A stretch of DNA of 64,000 bases from Stenotrophobium rhamnosiphilum (lineage in GTDB: Bacteria; Pseudomonadota; Gammaproteobacteria; Nevskiales; Nevskiaceae). Positions 53,211 through 62,562 of the stretch are shown piece by piece (the first letter of the stretch is position 1; every line of letters begins with the position of its first letter). A model generated the notes under the pieces. The model was not told the DNA's origin and searched no databases. It saw nothing but the letters and a program-made list of their open reading frames with translations. Position numbers and translations under genes: made by a program. The DNA is taken from positions 726,323 through 790,322 of the forward strand of contig NZ_QANS01000002.1 of assembly GCF_003052265.1 (NCBI RefSeq), in the 5' to 3' direction.

Positions 53211-53933
53211 TTATGGGTTCATCAAACGCTGCGCGCCGCCGATGACAGCATCGAATAGTTGCAGCAGTTCGTCGGTGAGTTCTGCAACGGTTGGCGGATG
53301 ATCGACCGTGAGCCATTCGGACATCAGTTCATTCACCGCGCCAATCATCGCCACACCCGGCAAGTGATAGTTGCGCACTGGCAGCACGCCACTCTTTGCA
53401 AGTTGATTGGCATAGCCTTCGACCACCTGCGCAAATTCATGAATCACTGCACGACGACGACGTGCCATGTCTTCACTGACGCCGACGACTTCAATGCAAG
53501 CGATGCGCGCATGGCGAGGATCATCGGTATACGCATGCACAAACGCGCTGATCGCATTGGCAATGCGTTGTTGCGGCGTTAGCTTCTGATTCTGCAGCGC
53601 CGCAATCACGACGACGCGTGTCTTACTGATGACGCCTTCATACACCGCCACCAACAAATCTTCGCGACTGCTGAACTCTTCGTAGAAATGACGCGTAGTG
53701 ACCTTGGCCTGCGTGCACAGCAATTCGATCTGAGTACGGTGATAACCGCGGCTAGCGAACAAGTCGAGGCCGGTGGCGATCAGACGCTCACGGCGCTCCA
53801 GTCTTAATTCTTCTGCGCTACGCCCACCGTAGCCACGGCGTTCACGCGGGGCAGCTCGCGGCTTGGGTGCCGGGGCGGCTGTCCGTTTGCGCTGGGCGGT
53901 GGCCTTTTTGGCTTTCGTTTTAGGGCTTGGCAT
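53211..53933 (-). CDS. TetR family transcriptional regulator
   Basis: A 240-residue regulator with a basic, Lys/Arg-rich N-terminal tail (SPKTKAKKATAQRKR) that precedes the helix-turn-helix (LFASRGYHRTQIELLCTQAK, VTTRHFYEEFSSREDLL, residues about 56-95). It heads the operon with the SDR and alcohol dehydrogenase genes. An imperfect AT-rich dyad lies just upstream. It probably represses its own operon, and perhaps the divergent MBL-fold gene. Confidence 0.9.
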   Translation of the reverse strand: MPSPKTKAKKATAQRKRTAAPAPKPRAAPRERRGYGGRSAEELRLERRERLIATGLDLFASRGYHRTQIELLCTQAKVTTRHFYEEFSSREDLLVAVYEGVISKTRVVVIAALQNQKLTPQQRIANAISAFVHAYTDDPRHARIACIEVVGVSEDMARRRRAVIHEFAQVVEGYANQLAKSGVLPVRNYHLPGVAMIGAVNELMSEWLTVDHPPTVAELTDELLQLFDAVIGGAQRLMNP

Positions 53934-53953
53934 GCTTGCAGTCTAATCAGAAA

Positions 53954-53975
53954 AGATATATTTTCCAAATTATCT
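53954..53975. promoter_or_regulatory. AT-rich imperfect dyad between TetR and MBL-fold genes
   Basis: AGATA (53954-53958) and TATCT (53971-53975) enclose near-symmetric ATTTTCCAAAT. It lies in the 66-base gap between the divergent TetR and MBL-fold genes. Symmetry is incomplete. Confidence 0.35.
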
Positions 53976-53999
53976 ATTACCTGTAAAGGCCGCAGAACC

Positions 54000-55082
54000 A
54001 TGTCCGTCATTCGCAAAAGCTCGCACTTTGAAGGCACCCGCCTAGCCGCCCGCCCCCTGGAGCGCGTTGAAAATGTCCGCGAGGCATCGAAAGATTTTCG
54101 TCGCGAGCTATTGAGTCAATCCAAGGTCACGTATTACCGCTCCTTCGAATTGGTGCGCGTGCCCTACCCGACCAAGTTCGGTTATCTCAATGCTTGGAAA
54201 TCGTTCTCGCCGCTGCTGCATTTGTGCAATCGCTTATTCGTGATTCAGTTCAACAGCCCAGAAGGCATCAAGACGATGCTGGCCTCTCCGTCAGATTGGG
54301 AGAACGCACGCGAGACGCCGTTCTTCCGACAGCTGGCAGATTCAGCAGGCCCCTTCGCTTCGATTGGCGAAAACCTGATCTCCAAGAAAACCAATACGGT
54401 TCTGCAATGCCTTGCAGAAATTGGGCTCGATCCTTCGCAGGTTGATTACCTCACCTACGACCATCTGCACACTCAGAACGTCACGCGTTGGCTCGGTGCC
54501 AATGGCCAACCTGCAATCTTCCCGAACGCAAAACTGCTGATCACACGCGAAGAGTGGGAGTCGACCAAGTCGCTAATCCCTTGGCATAACCAGTGGTACT
54601 GCCCAGGCGGCATTGCGGGCGTTGATGAATCGAAGCTGATCTTCATCGAAGACGATATTTTCCTCGGCGAAGGCGTTGCGCTCGTACGTACCAAGGGCCA
54701 CACCGAAGGCAATCACTCCATCGTTGCTTCGACCGATGACGGCATCTTTGTTACCAGCGAAAACGGCGTGTCGCTTGACGCCTACGCGCCGAAGAACTCC
54801 AAGGTTCCGGGCGTCGCTGACTTTGCACGCGTCACCGGTGCAGAAGTTGTTCTGAACGGCAACACCGCTGAATACGCGATCGACCAGTACATTTCGATGG
54901 TGCAGGAAAAAGAAATCGCAGGACCTTCACGTCGTATCGAAGGCTATCCGAATGTGGCGCCAAGTTCTGAATCGCACGGCTACTGGCTGTTCCCACGCAC
55001 TAGCCCAACGGTGCTCGTTGGCGACCTGAGTTACGGCACCTTGTACAAAGCACCAATCGTTTCGGCACGTCGCGCAGCTTAA
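54000..55082 (+). CDS. Degenerate metallo-beta-lactamase-fold protein
   Basis: A 360-residue protein with the layout of an MBL-fold hydrolase: VDYLTYDHLHTQNVTRWLG, ITREEWES and VRTKGHTEGNHSIVAS. In active members the first motif is THxHxDH; here it is YDHLHTQN, so the HxH pair is kept but the Asp and last His are replaced. The usual GD after the GHT motif is replaced by SEN. Zinc binding is thus reduced and hydrolase activity doubtful. No ribosome-binding site is evident. Function unknown; it is divergent from TetR and followed by a stable hairpin. Confidence 0.72.
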   Translation: MSVIRKSSHFEGTRLAARPLERVENVREASKDFRRELLSQSKVTYYRSFELVRVPYPTKFGYLNAWKSFSPLLHLCNRLFVIQFNSPEGIKTMLASPSDWENARETPFFRQLADSAGPFASIGENLISKKTNTVLQCLAEIGLDPSQVDYLTYDHLHTQNVTRWLGANGQPAIFPNAKLLITREEWESTKSLIPWHNQWYCPGGIAGVDESKLIFIEDDIFLGEGVALVRTKGHTEGNHSIVASTDDGIFVTSENGVSLDAYAPKNSKVPGVADFARVTGAEVVLNGNTAEYAIDQYISMVQEKEIAGPSRRIEGYPNVAPSSESHGYWLFPRTSPTVLVGDLSYGTLYKAPIVSARRAA

Positions 55083-55096
55083 ATATAAATAAACGA

Positions 55097-55120
55097 GAGC
55101 GGGGCCTATGAGCCCCGCTC
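55097..55120 (+). promoter_or_regulatory. GC-rich hairpin between the MBL-fold and GH31 genes
   Basis: Perfect 9-bp stem GAGCGGGGC / GCCCCGCTC with a CTATGA loop, 18 bases before the GH31 start. There is no T-run, so it could reduce read-through or stabilise an mRNA end. Confidence 0.55.
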
Positions 55121-55138
55121 CGCACAAGCGAGGAGAGA

Positions 55139-57457
55139 ATGAGCAAGGCCACATTGCTGTGCCTGCCGTTGGCAGTGCTGATGATTTCAGCCTGCAGCCG
55201 CAGTGAATCACCCACATCTCAAGCGCACGGCATCGCAGCATTGCGTGCAGAGTGCCCTGCAGATATCAGCGCACCCATTACTGTCCAAGGCTTGGGCAGT
55301 CGCGCCGTCATTCAACGCAATCCTTTGCGCATCCGATATGAAGATGCGTCCGGCACAGCAGTGCTACAACAAGTTGCGAACACGCTGCCCTCACCTTACC
55401 TGCCAGTGAATGTGCCAGAGCCCGGCGCAGGCAATGACATGTTTCCGGATCAGGCGCTGTATTCACCGTTTACTTTCGAAGTTGGCGGCGCAGTGAACGT
55501 GCAATTTCCAGCTGCACCTTGGCAAGGCAATCTCTTGCTGGCCGGTGATGCGGGCATTCAATACGCGGCGACGAGCGTCACTCAAGCTAGTTGTAATGGC
55601 AACACTGCAACACTCACAGTTGCGACCAATGATCCAACGGGTCGCACACTCACGCTTACGCTGCAGCCGGACGAGAGTGGTTTACAAGCGCTGCAAGTCC
55701 GCGCAACGCTGACGCCATCGACTGGCGTTGTCGCTATCGCAGATAGTTTTGACTCCGGCACTGACGAAGAATTCTTCGGCTTTGGTGGACGCCACAATTC
55801 TCTATCGCAACGCGGTCGCACTTTTCCGAATTGGGTGACGCAAGAGAATTTTGGCGCAGGCCCGTTGCAGCCAGGTGTTGATGTCATTCCCGGTATTGGC
55901 GGTGCAACGTATCAATTCCCCAATGGCGAAACCGCTGCTTACTATCCGCAAGCCTTGTTCTATTCATCGCGCCCTTATGGATTTCTGCTGGAGAACAGCG
56001 AGTTGGCGCGCTTTAAGCTGGCCTACAGTGCGCGGCCAGATGCATGGCAGGTTTCTGCAGCGTCATCAGAGCTGCGTTATGTCGTTGCTCCGGGCAACGT
56101 TCAGCAGAAAATCAAAACGCTGACCGGCATCAACGGCCGCCATCGTGTGCCGCCGGCTTGGGCACTGGGACCCACTTTATTGCGTGGCGTAAAAGTTTTA
56201 TCGGCAGACGCAGATACAGCCGAGACCTACACCGCCAAGGTCAATGCTGATCTTGATCGCATTGAAAAAGACCAGCTGCCGATCACCTCGTATTCAATTG
56301 AAGGCTGGGATTTCATCTCGCGCGATCAGCTTGCAGGCATCGTGTCGCGCATCCGTGCCAAGCAATATCACCCGATGATGTACATCCGCGCCTATTCAGC
56401 GCGCGATGCAGCGAACACTGAGAACCCTCAATACTTCACTGAAGCATTGACCAATGGTTATTGCGGCAAAGTGCCATTGCTCAACGTCTGTTATGTCTTC
56501 GGCTCGCCGTTTATTACAGGCGTAGCGCTGGCGATTGATTACACAAATCCCGCGGCTGTAAGTTGGTGGAGTGATCGCATTCGCTTGATGCTCGATCTTG
56601 GCGCCGACGGCTTCATGCAGGACTTCGGCGAGAGCGTGATGACCGACATGGTCTTTGCGAATGGCGAGACGGGCTTGACGATGCACAACAAGTATCCGGC
56701 GATCTATCACGCCACAACGCGCGCTGTGCTAGACCAATATCAGTCTGAGCATCCGGATCGCGCCAAGACTGCAGGTGGCGCGTTCTATTTCTTTAATCGC
56801 TCGGGCTACTCTGGTCGCACTGGCTCAGCTGCACATGAGAACGCCAACTTTCCCGGAGACAACATGACGGACTGGAGCCGCTCTAACGGTCTGGCCTCAT
56901 CAATCACCGACATGCTCAATCGTGGCGTCGGCGGCGCTTATGGCTACACCACGGATATCGGTGGTTATCTGGATCAACTCACTGGCGCACCGACTAAAGA
57001 ATTATTTATTCGTTGGTCGCAGTTAGCAGCGCTCACACCAATCTTCCGCGTACACAACTCATCAACCAATGGGCCACGCATGCCCTGGAACTACGACGCT
57101 GAAACTCAAACCATCTGGACGCAGATGGCGCAGTTGCACATCAAAGCCAAACCGCTAATTTTGAAATTGTGGGCCGAAGCGCAAACCACCGGCATACCGG
57201 TAACGCGCCCGTTATGGTTGGTGTATCCGGATGATCGCGAGGGCTACACGCAAGATCAGCAATTCTTGCTCGGCAATGATGTCCTCGTTGCGCCGGTCGT
57301 GACACAAGGTGCAACATCGCGCGATGTGTATTTCCCTAAGGGCTGCTGGCGGCAGCCGGACACGGGTGCGTCATTTAGTGGCCCGGCACATATCAATGTC
57401 AGCGCGCCCATCAGTTCGCTGCCTTACTTCTTCCGTTGCGGTTCCAAACCGTTCTAA
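55139..57457 (+). CDS. Glycoside hydrolase family 31 lipoprotein
   Basis: A 772-residue exported enzyme. A lipobox (LMISAC) follows the signal peptide; GAGGAGA is just before the start. The GH31 pattern includes the N-terminal beta-sandwich (EEFFGFGGRHNSLSQRG), the TIM barrel with nucleophile motif MQDFGES (Asp495), and HNSSTNGPRMPWNY near the C-terminal end of the barrel. The DFGE motif resembles YicI/YihQ-type alpha-xylosidases and sulfoquinovosidases. It hydrolyses alpha-glycosides at the cell envelope; substrate unknown. A GST-like gene follows 20 bases later. Confidence 0.88.
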   Translation: MSKATLLCLPLAVLMISACSRSESPTSQAHGIAALRAECPADISAPITVQGLGSRAVIQRNPLRIRYEDASGTAVLQQVANTLPSPYLPVNVPEPGAGNDMFPDQALYSPFTFEVGGAVNVQFPAAPWQGNLLLAGDAGIQYAATSVTQASCNGNTATLTVATNDPTGRTLTLTLQPDESGLQALQVRATLTPSTGVVAIADSFDSGTDEEFFGFGGRHNSLSQRGRTFPNWVTQENFGAGPLQPGVDVIPGIGGATYQFPNGETAAYYPQALFYSSRPYGFLLENSELARFKLAYSARPDAWQVSAASSELRYVVAPGNVQQKIKTLTGINGRHRVPPAWALGPTLLRGVKVLSADADTAETYTAKVNADLDRIEKDQLPITSYSIEGWDFISRDQLAGIVSRIRAKQYHPMMYIRAYSARDAANTENPQYFTEALTNGYCGKVPLLNVCYVFGSPFITGVALAIDYTNPAAVSWWSDRIRLMLDLGADGFMQDFGESVMTDMVFANGETGLTMHNKYPAIYHATTRAVLDQYQSEHPDRAKTAGGAFYFFNRSGYSGRTGSAAHENANFPGDNMTDWSRSNGLASSITDMLNRGVGGAYGYTTDIGGYLDQLTGAPTKELFIRWSQLAALTPIFRVHNSSTNGPRMPWNYDAETQTIWTQMAQLHIKAKPLILKLWAEAQTTGIPVTRPLWLVYPDDREGYTQDQQFLLGNDVLVAPVVTQGATSRDVYFPKGCWRQPDTGASFSGPAHINVSAPISSLPYFFRCGSKPF

Positions 57458-57477
57458 AACAAATAGGGCTCATGACG

Positions 57478-58488
57478 ATGGATACACTTTACGAATTGAT
57501 TGGCGGAAATCCATCGCCCTATTCGCGCAAGTTGCGCGCAGTGATGCGCTATCGCCGTATCCCACACATCTGGCGATTAACCCGCCCGAAGATGTCGCCT
57601 GAAATTGACGCAATCAAACCGAAGTTGATTCCGATCCTGCGTTTTCCAGATGGCACTTACCGCATCGACTCCACACCCCTTGCACACGAACTCGAAGCAC
57701 GCCACAGCGAGCGCTCGATCATTCCGCCGGATGCTGCTGATGCATTCGTCTGCCATCTGATTGAAGACTATGCCGATGAATGGGGCACCAAATGGATGTT
57801 CCATCATCGCTGGAAAGAAGACGTGACCGCAGCTTGGGCCGCAAACTGGATTGCACAAGACTCACTGCCGACGCCACAAGATGCACAGGGACAAGCCTTC
57901 GCAAAATTCTTCCATGATCGTCAGCGCAGCCGTATGGCACTGGTGGGCAGTACACCCGCAACTGCTGAGCTGATTGAAAGCAGTTACATCAAGATGCTGC
58001 ATATTCTTGGCGCCAAACTTGGCGGCGAACACTATCTTTTCGGCACGCGCCCTTCACTCGCAGACTTCGCGCTCTTCGGCCAACTCGCACAGCTCTCGAC
58101 CGATCCATGGCCACTCACGATTCTTCGCAAAGAAGCGCCGATACTCGAAGGCTGGGTGATGGTGCTTGATGATGCGTCTGGCGTTGAAGGCGAATGGCAA
58201 CCACAAGCTGCATGGGCCGCAGAAACACGCAAGGCCTTACTTGCACGTATCGGCGCCGAGTACCTGCCCTTTCTGCACGCCAATGCGACGGCCCTTAAAG
58301 CTGGCGAGAAAGAAGTCCGCGTTGCAATTGAAGGCCACACTTACACGCAAGACGCCTTTGCCTATCAAGGCAAGTGCTACGTTGAAATCCTGCGCCGCTG
58401 GCAGGCGCTGCCCGCAGCCGCACGCGCCCAACTTGAACCTTTACTGGCAGAAACAGGCTGTTTACCGTGGCTTAAGGTGGCCAACTGA
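57478..58488 (+). CDS. Glutathione S-transferase N-terminal domain protein
   Basis: 336 residues from the ATG at 57478, nine bases after GGG; an ATG at 57472 is also possible and an upstream one at 57436 lies within the GH31 gene. The N-terminal thioredoxin-like domain (LYELIGGNPSPYSRKLRAVM and PILRFPDGTYRIDST) is followed by a helical part with GTRPSLADFALFGQL. The C-terminal 100 residues are extra compared with ordinary GSTs. Such proteins may use glutathione on unknown substrates. Cotranscribed with GH31. Confidence 0.8.
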   Translation: MDTLYELIGGNPSPYSRKLRAVMRYRRIPHIWRLTRPKMSPEIDAIKPKLIPILRFPDGTYRIDSTPLAHELEARHSERSIIPPDAADAFVCHLIEDYADEWGTKWMFHHRWKEDVTAAWAANWIAQDSLPTPQDAQGQAFAKFFHDRQRSRMALVGSTPATAELIESSYIKMLHILGAKLGGEHYLFGTRPSLADFALFGQLAQLSTDPWPLTILRKEAPILEGWVMVLDDASGVEGEWQPQAAWAAETRKALLARIGAEYLPFLHANATALKAGEKEVRVAIEGHTYTQDAFAYQGKCYVEILRRWQALPAAARAQLEPLLAETGCLPWLKVAN

Positions 58489-58529
58489 TCTAGCGCTGGA
58501 TCAGCATGGGAAATGCACCCCAATAAACA

Positions 58530-58615
58530 AGCTTTTCCTCCAAAGCTGGTGCATGCTTAAGGCAGCAGCAAATAAATGTCGGCGTTAGACCGACATATTT
58601 CAATCCTTTGGAGGA
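58530..58615 (+). promoter_or_regulatory. Structured 5' leader with sequestered ribosome-binding site
   Basis: TCCTCCAAAG (58536-58545) is perfectly complementary to CTTTGGAGGA (58606-58615), which contains the GGAGG of the following gene. Alternatively, AGCTTT (58530-58535) pairs with AAAGCT (58542-58547), leaving TCCTCC in a loop. A third hairpin, ATGTCGG (58576-58582) / CCGACAT (58590-58596), sits between. The first two pairings exclude each other, as in a translational switch. Confidence 0.6.
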
Positions 58616-58621
58616 GTTCCC

Positions 58622-60979
58622 ATGTACCACGACAGAACCCGTGCGGGCGGGCGTCATTCCGTATTCAGTATCACTTTGCGTATCGCGCTGACTGCCCTTT
58701 GCGGCGTCGTGCTTCTATCTTGCTCTCGCAGCTCGCCTGTTAGCGGCAACAGCAATGTCACGGGCAGCAGCGGGCCGGTGAATGGCGACGCGATTCATGT
58801 GTTGTCCAACCGCGCAGATCTCATCAACGGTGGCGATGCACTGGTGCAAGTCACTCTGCCTGCTGGCGTAGCCGCTTCTGCGGTAAAGATGGATCTCAAC
58901 GGCAAAAATATTACTTCGCAGTTTTCTACCGATGACAGCGGCAATTACATGGGCTTGGTCAGCGGGCTCAAGCTCGGCGGCAATATGATCACTGCCAAAT
59001 TCCCTGATGGCAGCAGCAGTTCGTATTCGATTGTGAATCACCCACAAGGCGGTCCAGTCATTTCAGGTCCGCAGTTGCAGCCTTGGACTTGCCGCAACGC
59101 AGCGGCGACCGACGCGCAGTGCAACCAGCCGGTGGAATACAGCTATCTGTACAAATCCACGGATTCGACAAAAGCGGGGCTGCAACCCTACGACCCTGCG
59201 AGTCCTGCAAGTGATGTCGCCGACACCACAACGCAGAACGGCGTTACGGTTCCGTTTATCGTGCGCGTTGAAACTGGCTATCAAGATCGTGACCAATACA
59301 AGATTGCCGTGTTGTATCAGCCCGATGAATCATGGAGTGCGACCAAACCGCAACCACAATTCAATCACAAGCTGGTGATCAACCATGGCTTTAGCTGTGG
59401 AGTGGAGTATCAGTCTGGCAACGCGCCCACCGTAGCACCCGGTGACGGCACAGCGATCCCCGTTGTTGGTGGCAACATCCCCATAGGCTTACCAATCGAA
59501 GTGTTGGTCGACGCGACTAAAAATGCGCTCAGCCAAGGCTTTGCCGTGATGTCGACGGCACTCAACAACAGCGGACACAACTGCAATGTTGCTGTGCAAG
59601 CTGAGTCGATGATCATGGCCAAAGAGCGCGTGATCGAACAGTACGGCACGCTGCGCTACACCATCGGCCAAGGCTGCTCCGGTGGCTCACTCGCGATGCA
59701 GTGGGTAGCCAATGCGTATCCCGGCATCTATCAAGGCATTCTGCCGACCTGCTCTTTCCCAGATGCATGGAGCGTTGCAACGCAGTTTGCGGACTACCAT
59801 CTGACGCTCGCTTATTTTCTCGATCCATCAAAATGGGGATCAGGTGTCGCTTGGTTGCCAACACAGATGGCGGATGTGCAAGGCCACGTCACCATCGTTA
59901 ACTCCATCGTCAGCGACAACGCACAATTTCATGTTGTGGTGCCAACTGACCCTTGTGCAGGCATCAGCGATGCACAGCGCTACGATCCGATGACTAATCC
60001 AAGTGGTGTGCGCTGCTCGGTGATTGATGCAGCGATCAATCTGTTTGGTCCACGTCCATCATCAGTTTGGAGTCCCAACGAGAAAGCATTGGGTCGCGGC
60101 TTCGGCGGTCTCGCCGTTGACAACGTCGGCGTTCAATACGGTTTAGGCGCGCTACAGAAGGGCACCATTCTGGTGGATCAATTTATCGATCTCAACACCA
60201 AGATCGGCGGCCTCGATGTGGATATCAAACCCATCCCCACACGCACCGCTGCGGATGAACCTGCGTTGAGCAATGCGTATCGCACTGGCTTGATCAACGA
60301 AACCAACAATCTGAATCGCACCGCGATCATTGATTGCCGCGGACCCGATCCAGCTGCATTCCATGATTCCTATCGCGCGTTTGCGGTTCGCGCACGACTG
60401 GATCGCGAACATGGCAATCACGACAATCAAGTGATCTGGGAAGGGCCGATCCTGATCATGGGCGACAACGAATGCGCCAAGAACAGTTTTGTTGCGATGG
60501 ATCGTTGGCTCTCAGAGGTTGAGAAAGATGTCAGCCCCACCCCACTCGCTCAAAAAATCGTTGCGAAGAAACCCGCCGATATCAAAGACGCTTGCTTTGA
60601 TGGCGTTGGCCAAAAACTCACCGATGGTTTGTGCCCAGATCTCGTTGTGCCGGTCTATGGCACGCCACGTATGGTTGCAGGCGATGCGATCAGTACTGAC
60701 ACCAACAAGTGCCAACTGAAACCATTGGTTCGCAGCGACTACACCGGCCTCGCCAGTCTCAATGATGCGCAGTGGTCGCAGATGCAAAAGCTATATCCGG
60801 AAGGCGTTTGCGACTACAGCAAGCCCGGCGTGAGCCAACAAGGCACCATTCCTTGGCAGACGTATCAGAAGCCGAACGGCAAAGTAATTTACGGCGGCAC
60901 ACCGTTACCTACGATTCCTGCGAACTCTGCAGCGGGCTGGGCAGCACCTGCTTTTTCTGGATATCCGTCGTTAAAATAA
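58622..60979 (+). CDS. DUF6351 family hydrolase-like lipoprotein
   Basis: A 785-residue protein. The signal peptide (ALTALCGVVLLSC) has a lipobox, so it is exported. A beta-rich N-terminal region is followed by an alpha/beta hydrolase-like core with the nucleophile motif GQGCSGGSLAM (Ser353) and YPGIYQGILPTCSFPD, the pattern of the DUF6351 family. Related folds include depolymerases and tannase-like esterases; the substrate here is unknown. GGAGG lies seven bases before the ATG but is in a predicted duplex. It is monocistronic and ends in a terminator. Confidence 0.87.
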   Translation: MYHDRTRAGGRHSVFSITLRIALTALCGVVLLSCSRSSPVSGNSNVTGSSGPVNGDAIHVLSNRADLINGGDALVQVTLPAGVAASAVKMDLNGKNITSQFSTDDSGNYMGLVSGLKLGGNMITAKFPDGSSSSYSIVNHPQGGPVISGPQLQPWTCRNAAATDAQCNQPVEYSYLYKSTDSTKAGLQPYDPASPASDVADTTTQNGVTVPFIVRVETGYQDRDQYKIAVLYQPDESWSATKPQPQFNHKLVINHGFSCGVEYQSGNAPTVAPGDGTAIPVVGGNIPIGLPIEVLVDATKNALSQGFAVMSTALNNSGHNCNVAVQAESMIMAKERVIEQYGTLRYTIGQGCSGGSLAMQWVANAYPGIYQGILPTCSFPDAWSVATQFADYHLTLAYFLDPSKWGSGVAWLPTQMADVQGHVTIVNSIVSDNAQFHVVVPTDPCAGISDAQRYDPMTNPSGVRCSVIDAAINLFGPRPSSVWSPNEKALGRGFGGLAVDNVGVQYGLGALQKGTILVDQFIDLNTKIGGLDVDIKPIPTRTAADEPALSNAYRTGLINETNNLNRTAIIDCRGPDPAAFHDSYRAFAVRARLDREHGNHDNQVIWEGPILIMGDNECAKNSFVAMDRWLSEVEKDVSPTPLAQKIVAKKPADIKDACFDGVGQKLTDGLCPDLVVPVYGTPRMVAGDAISTDTNKCQLKPLVRSDYTGLASLNDAQWSQMQKLYPEGVCDYSKPGVSQQGTIPWQTYQKPNGKVIYGGTPLPTIPANSAAGWAAPAFSGYPSLK

Positions 60980-60995
60980 TTGACGCAAGAAAAAC

Positions 60996-61030
60996 AAAAG
61001 AGCGCCTGATAAAAATCAGGCGCTCTTTTT
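60996..61030 (+). terminator. Rho-independent terminator after the DUF6351 gene
   Basis: A perfect 14-bp stem AAAAGAGCGCCTGA / TCAGGCGCTCTTTT with a six-base loop and T-run. Confidence 0.92.
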
Positions 61031-61052
61031 TATTGGCTGCTGATAATTGCGC

Positions 61053-61469
61053 TTAGCGATGATCGTCAGCTTGTGCATCTCTTAGCAGGCTATCGAACTC
61101 GATGTTGATCGCTCTAACCGACAAATAAATTTCACGCAGCGAAACAACTAACGATGCCATCATGAACAGCAGCGCACCCGCAAATGCGAAGCGAGCTGTC
61201 AGCTGGCTATCAAGAAACAGTGCAAACAAACACGTCGTGCAAAACAACAGACTGGTCACGCCCATCGCCTGCGTATGTCGAACCAGTGAAAGTCGCTCAC
61301 GCAAACTCTCTACCTGTCGTAACAATCGAATATCGGGTTTGGTGCGGTACTGCAAAACCAATCCGCGTGACGCGCTCGTCAACCCCAGAAAGCGATTCGT
61401 ATAGGCCAGCATCAGCAAGGAAATAGCTGGGAAAAGTAATCCGGGGGCGTTGTAGTTTAGTAGTTCCAT
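61053..61469 (-). CDS. DUF2721 family membrane protein
   Basis: 138 residues from the ATG at 61469, the start that gives the usual family N-terminus (APGLLFPAISLLMLAYTNRF). Two more hydrophobic segments follow (TSLLFCTTCLFALFLDS and AFAGALLFMMASLVVSL), with a basic SLRERLSLVRHTQ stretch between, as in DUF2721. The frame is open to 61610 but without a good start. The function is unknown; it lies between the convergent DUF6351 gene and the divergent SDR gene. Confidence 0.82.
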   Translation of the reverse strand: MELLNYNAPGLLFPAISLLMLAYTNRFLGLTSASRGLVLQYRTKPDIRLLRQVESLRERLSLVRHTQAMGVTSLLFCTTCLFALFLDSQLTARFAFAGALLFMMASLVVSLREIYLSVRAINIEFDSLLRDAQADDHR

Positions 61470-61629
61470 CTTCGTTTCTACGGGTCCAGTTCGGCGCATT
61501 ATCGCGCATCGCCCCTTGATTTTGCTGGCTAAAGCCATCAGGACAGAGCAGAAAAAACTATTCCATCGCCTCTCAATAAAGAAGATGATCGACGCCAAGC
61601 TGGATCGCAATCAATCAGGTAGGTTAAGG

Positions 61630-62475
61630 ATGACAAGCGTTACCTTGAATGGAAAAGTCGCAATCGTTACTGGTGCCAACTCCGGCATCGGTCGCATCAC
61701 CGCTCGTGAACTGGCCTTAAACGGCTATCACGTTTTTCTGGCCTGCAGATCTATCGAACGCGGTCAGGCGGTGGTCGATGCGATAGCGGCGCTCAGTGGC
61801 AATAGCGCCAAAGCGGAAGTGCTCTCTCTGGATCTTGGCGATTTCAATTCGGTTCGCCAGTGCGCAGCGTCATTTCTAGCGCGTGATCTTCCTCTACATC
61901 TGTTAGTCGAGAATGCCGGCATTGCCGGAAACAAGGGGCGCACCGCTTCTGGTTTTGAAATGACGTTTGGCGTCTGCCACATGGGCCATTTCCTACTGAC
62001 GCAACTATTACTTGATCGCATCAAAACTTCTGCACCCGCACGCATTGTCGTCGTTGCCAGCGAAGCACACCGAGATCCTAAAGCTATTGATTTCAGCAAG
62101 CTGAAAGACAACACCAAGACACTCACCGGTTTTCCCGAATACGGCGTCGCCAAACTCTCCAACGTGCTTTTTGCCAGTGAACTTGCTCGCCGCCTCAAAG
62201 GCACGGGTGTGACGACTTATTCACTGCATCCAGGCGTTGTTGCCACCAACGTTTGGCGCGCCGTGCCATGGCCGATTGATCGCTTGATGAAGTACTTCAT
62301 GATCAGCGACGAAGAAGGCGCAGCTACAACGCTCTATTGCGCCTTGTCTCCGGACGTCGCCGAAGAAACTGGTCTGTTTTACGAAGAGTGCAAACTGCGA
62401 GAACCGTCTGCCTTGGCAAAAGACACCGTGCTTGCCGCTCGCCTGTGGAAAGAAAGCGAGAGTTGGATTCAGTAG
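61630..62475 (+). CDS. SDR family oxidoreductase (retinol dehydrogenase-like)
   Basis: 281 residues from the ATG at 61630, preceded by AGGTAGGTTAAGG; the longer frame from 61516 runs into the divergent region. Motifs: VTGANSGIGRITAREL, VENAGIAG, VVVASEAHRDPKA and the active-site YGVAKLSNVLFAS. It resembles retinol dehydrogenase/RDH-like SDRs that reduce or oxidise lipophilic alcohols and aldehydes. Monocistronic; divergent from DUF2721 and convergent with the TPR gene. Confidence 0.9.
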   Translation: MTSVTLNGKVAIVTGANSGIGRITARELALNGYHVFLACRSIERGQAVVDAIAALSGNSAKAEVLSLDLGDFNSVRQCAASFLARDLPLHLLVENAGIAGNKGRTASGFEMTFGVCHMGHFLLTQLLLDRIKTSAPARIVVVASEAHRDPKAIDFSKLKDNTKTLTGFPEYGVAKLSNVLFASELARRLKGTGVTTYSLHPGVVATNVWRAVPWPIDRLMKYFMISDEEGAATTLYCALSPDVAEETGLFYEECKLREPSALAKDTVLAARLWKESESWIQ

Positions 62476-62500
62476 CCGTCGAATGCTTGATTGAAACGAT

Positions 62501-62522
62501 AAAGCCCACTTGCGTGGGCTTT
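62501..62522. terminator. Hairpin between the SDR and TPR genes
   Basis: Stem AAAGCCCAC / GTGGGCTTT with a TTGC loop between the convergent stops. The A and T runs are short, so efficiency is uncertain. Confidence 0.65.
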
Positions 62523-62562
62523 ATCGTCTACAGATCAAATGAACCGGATCGTTGTACGCAAA

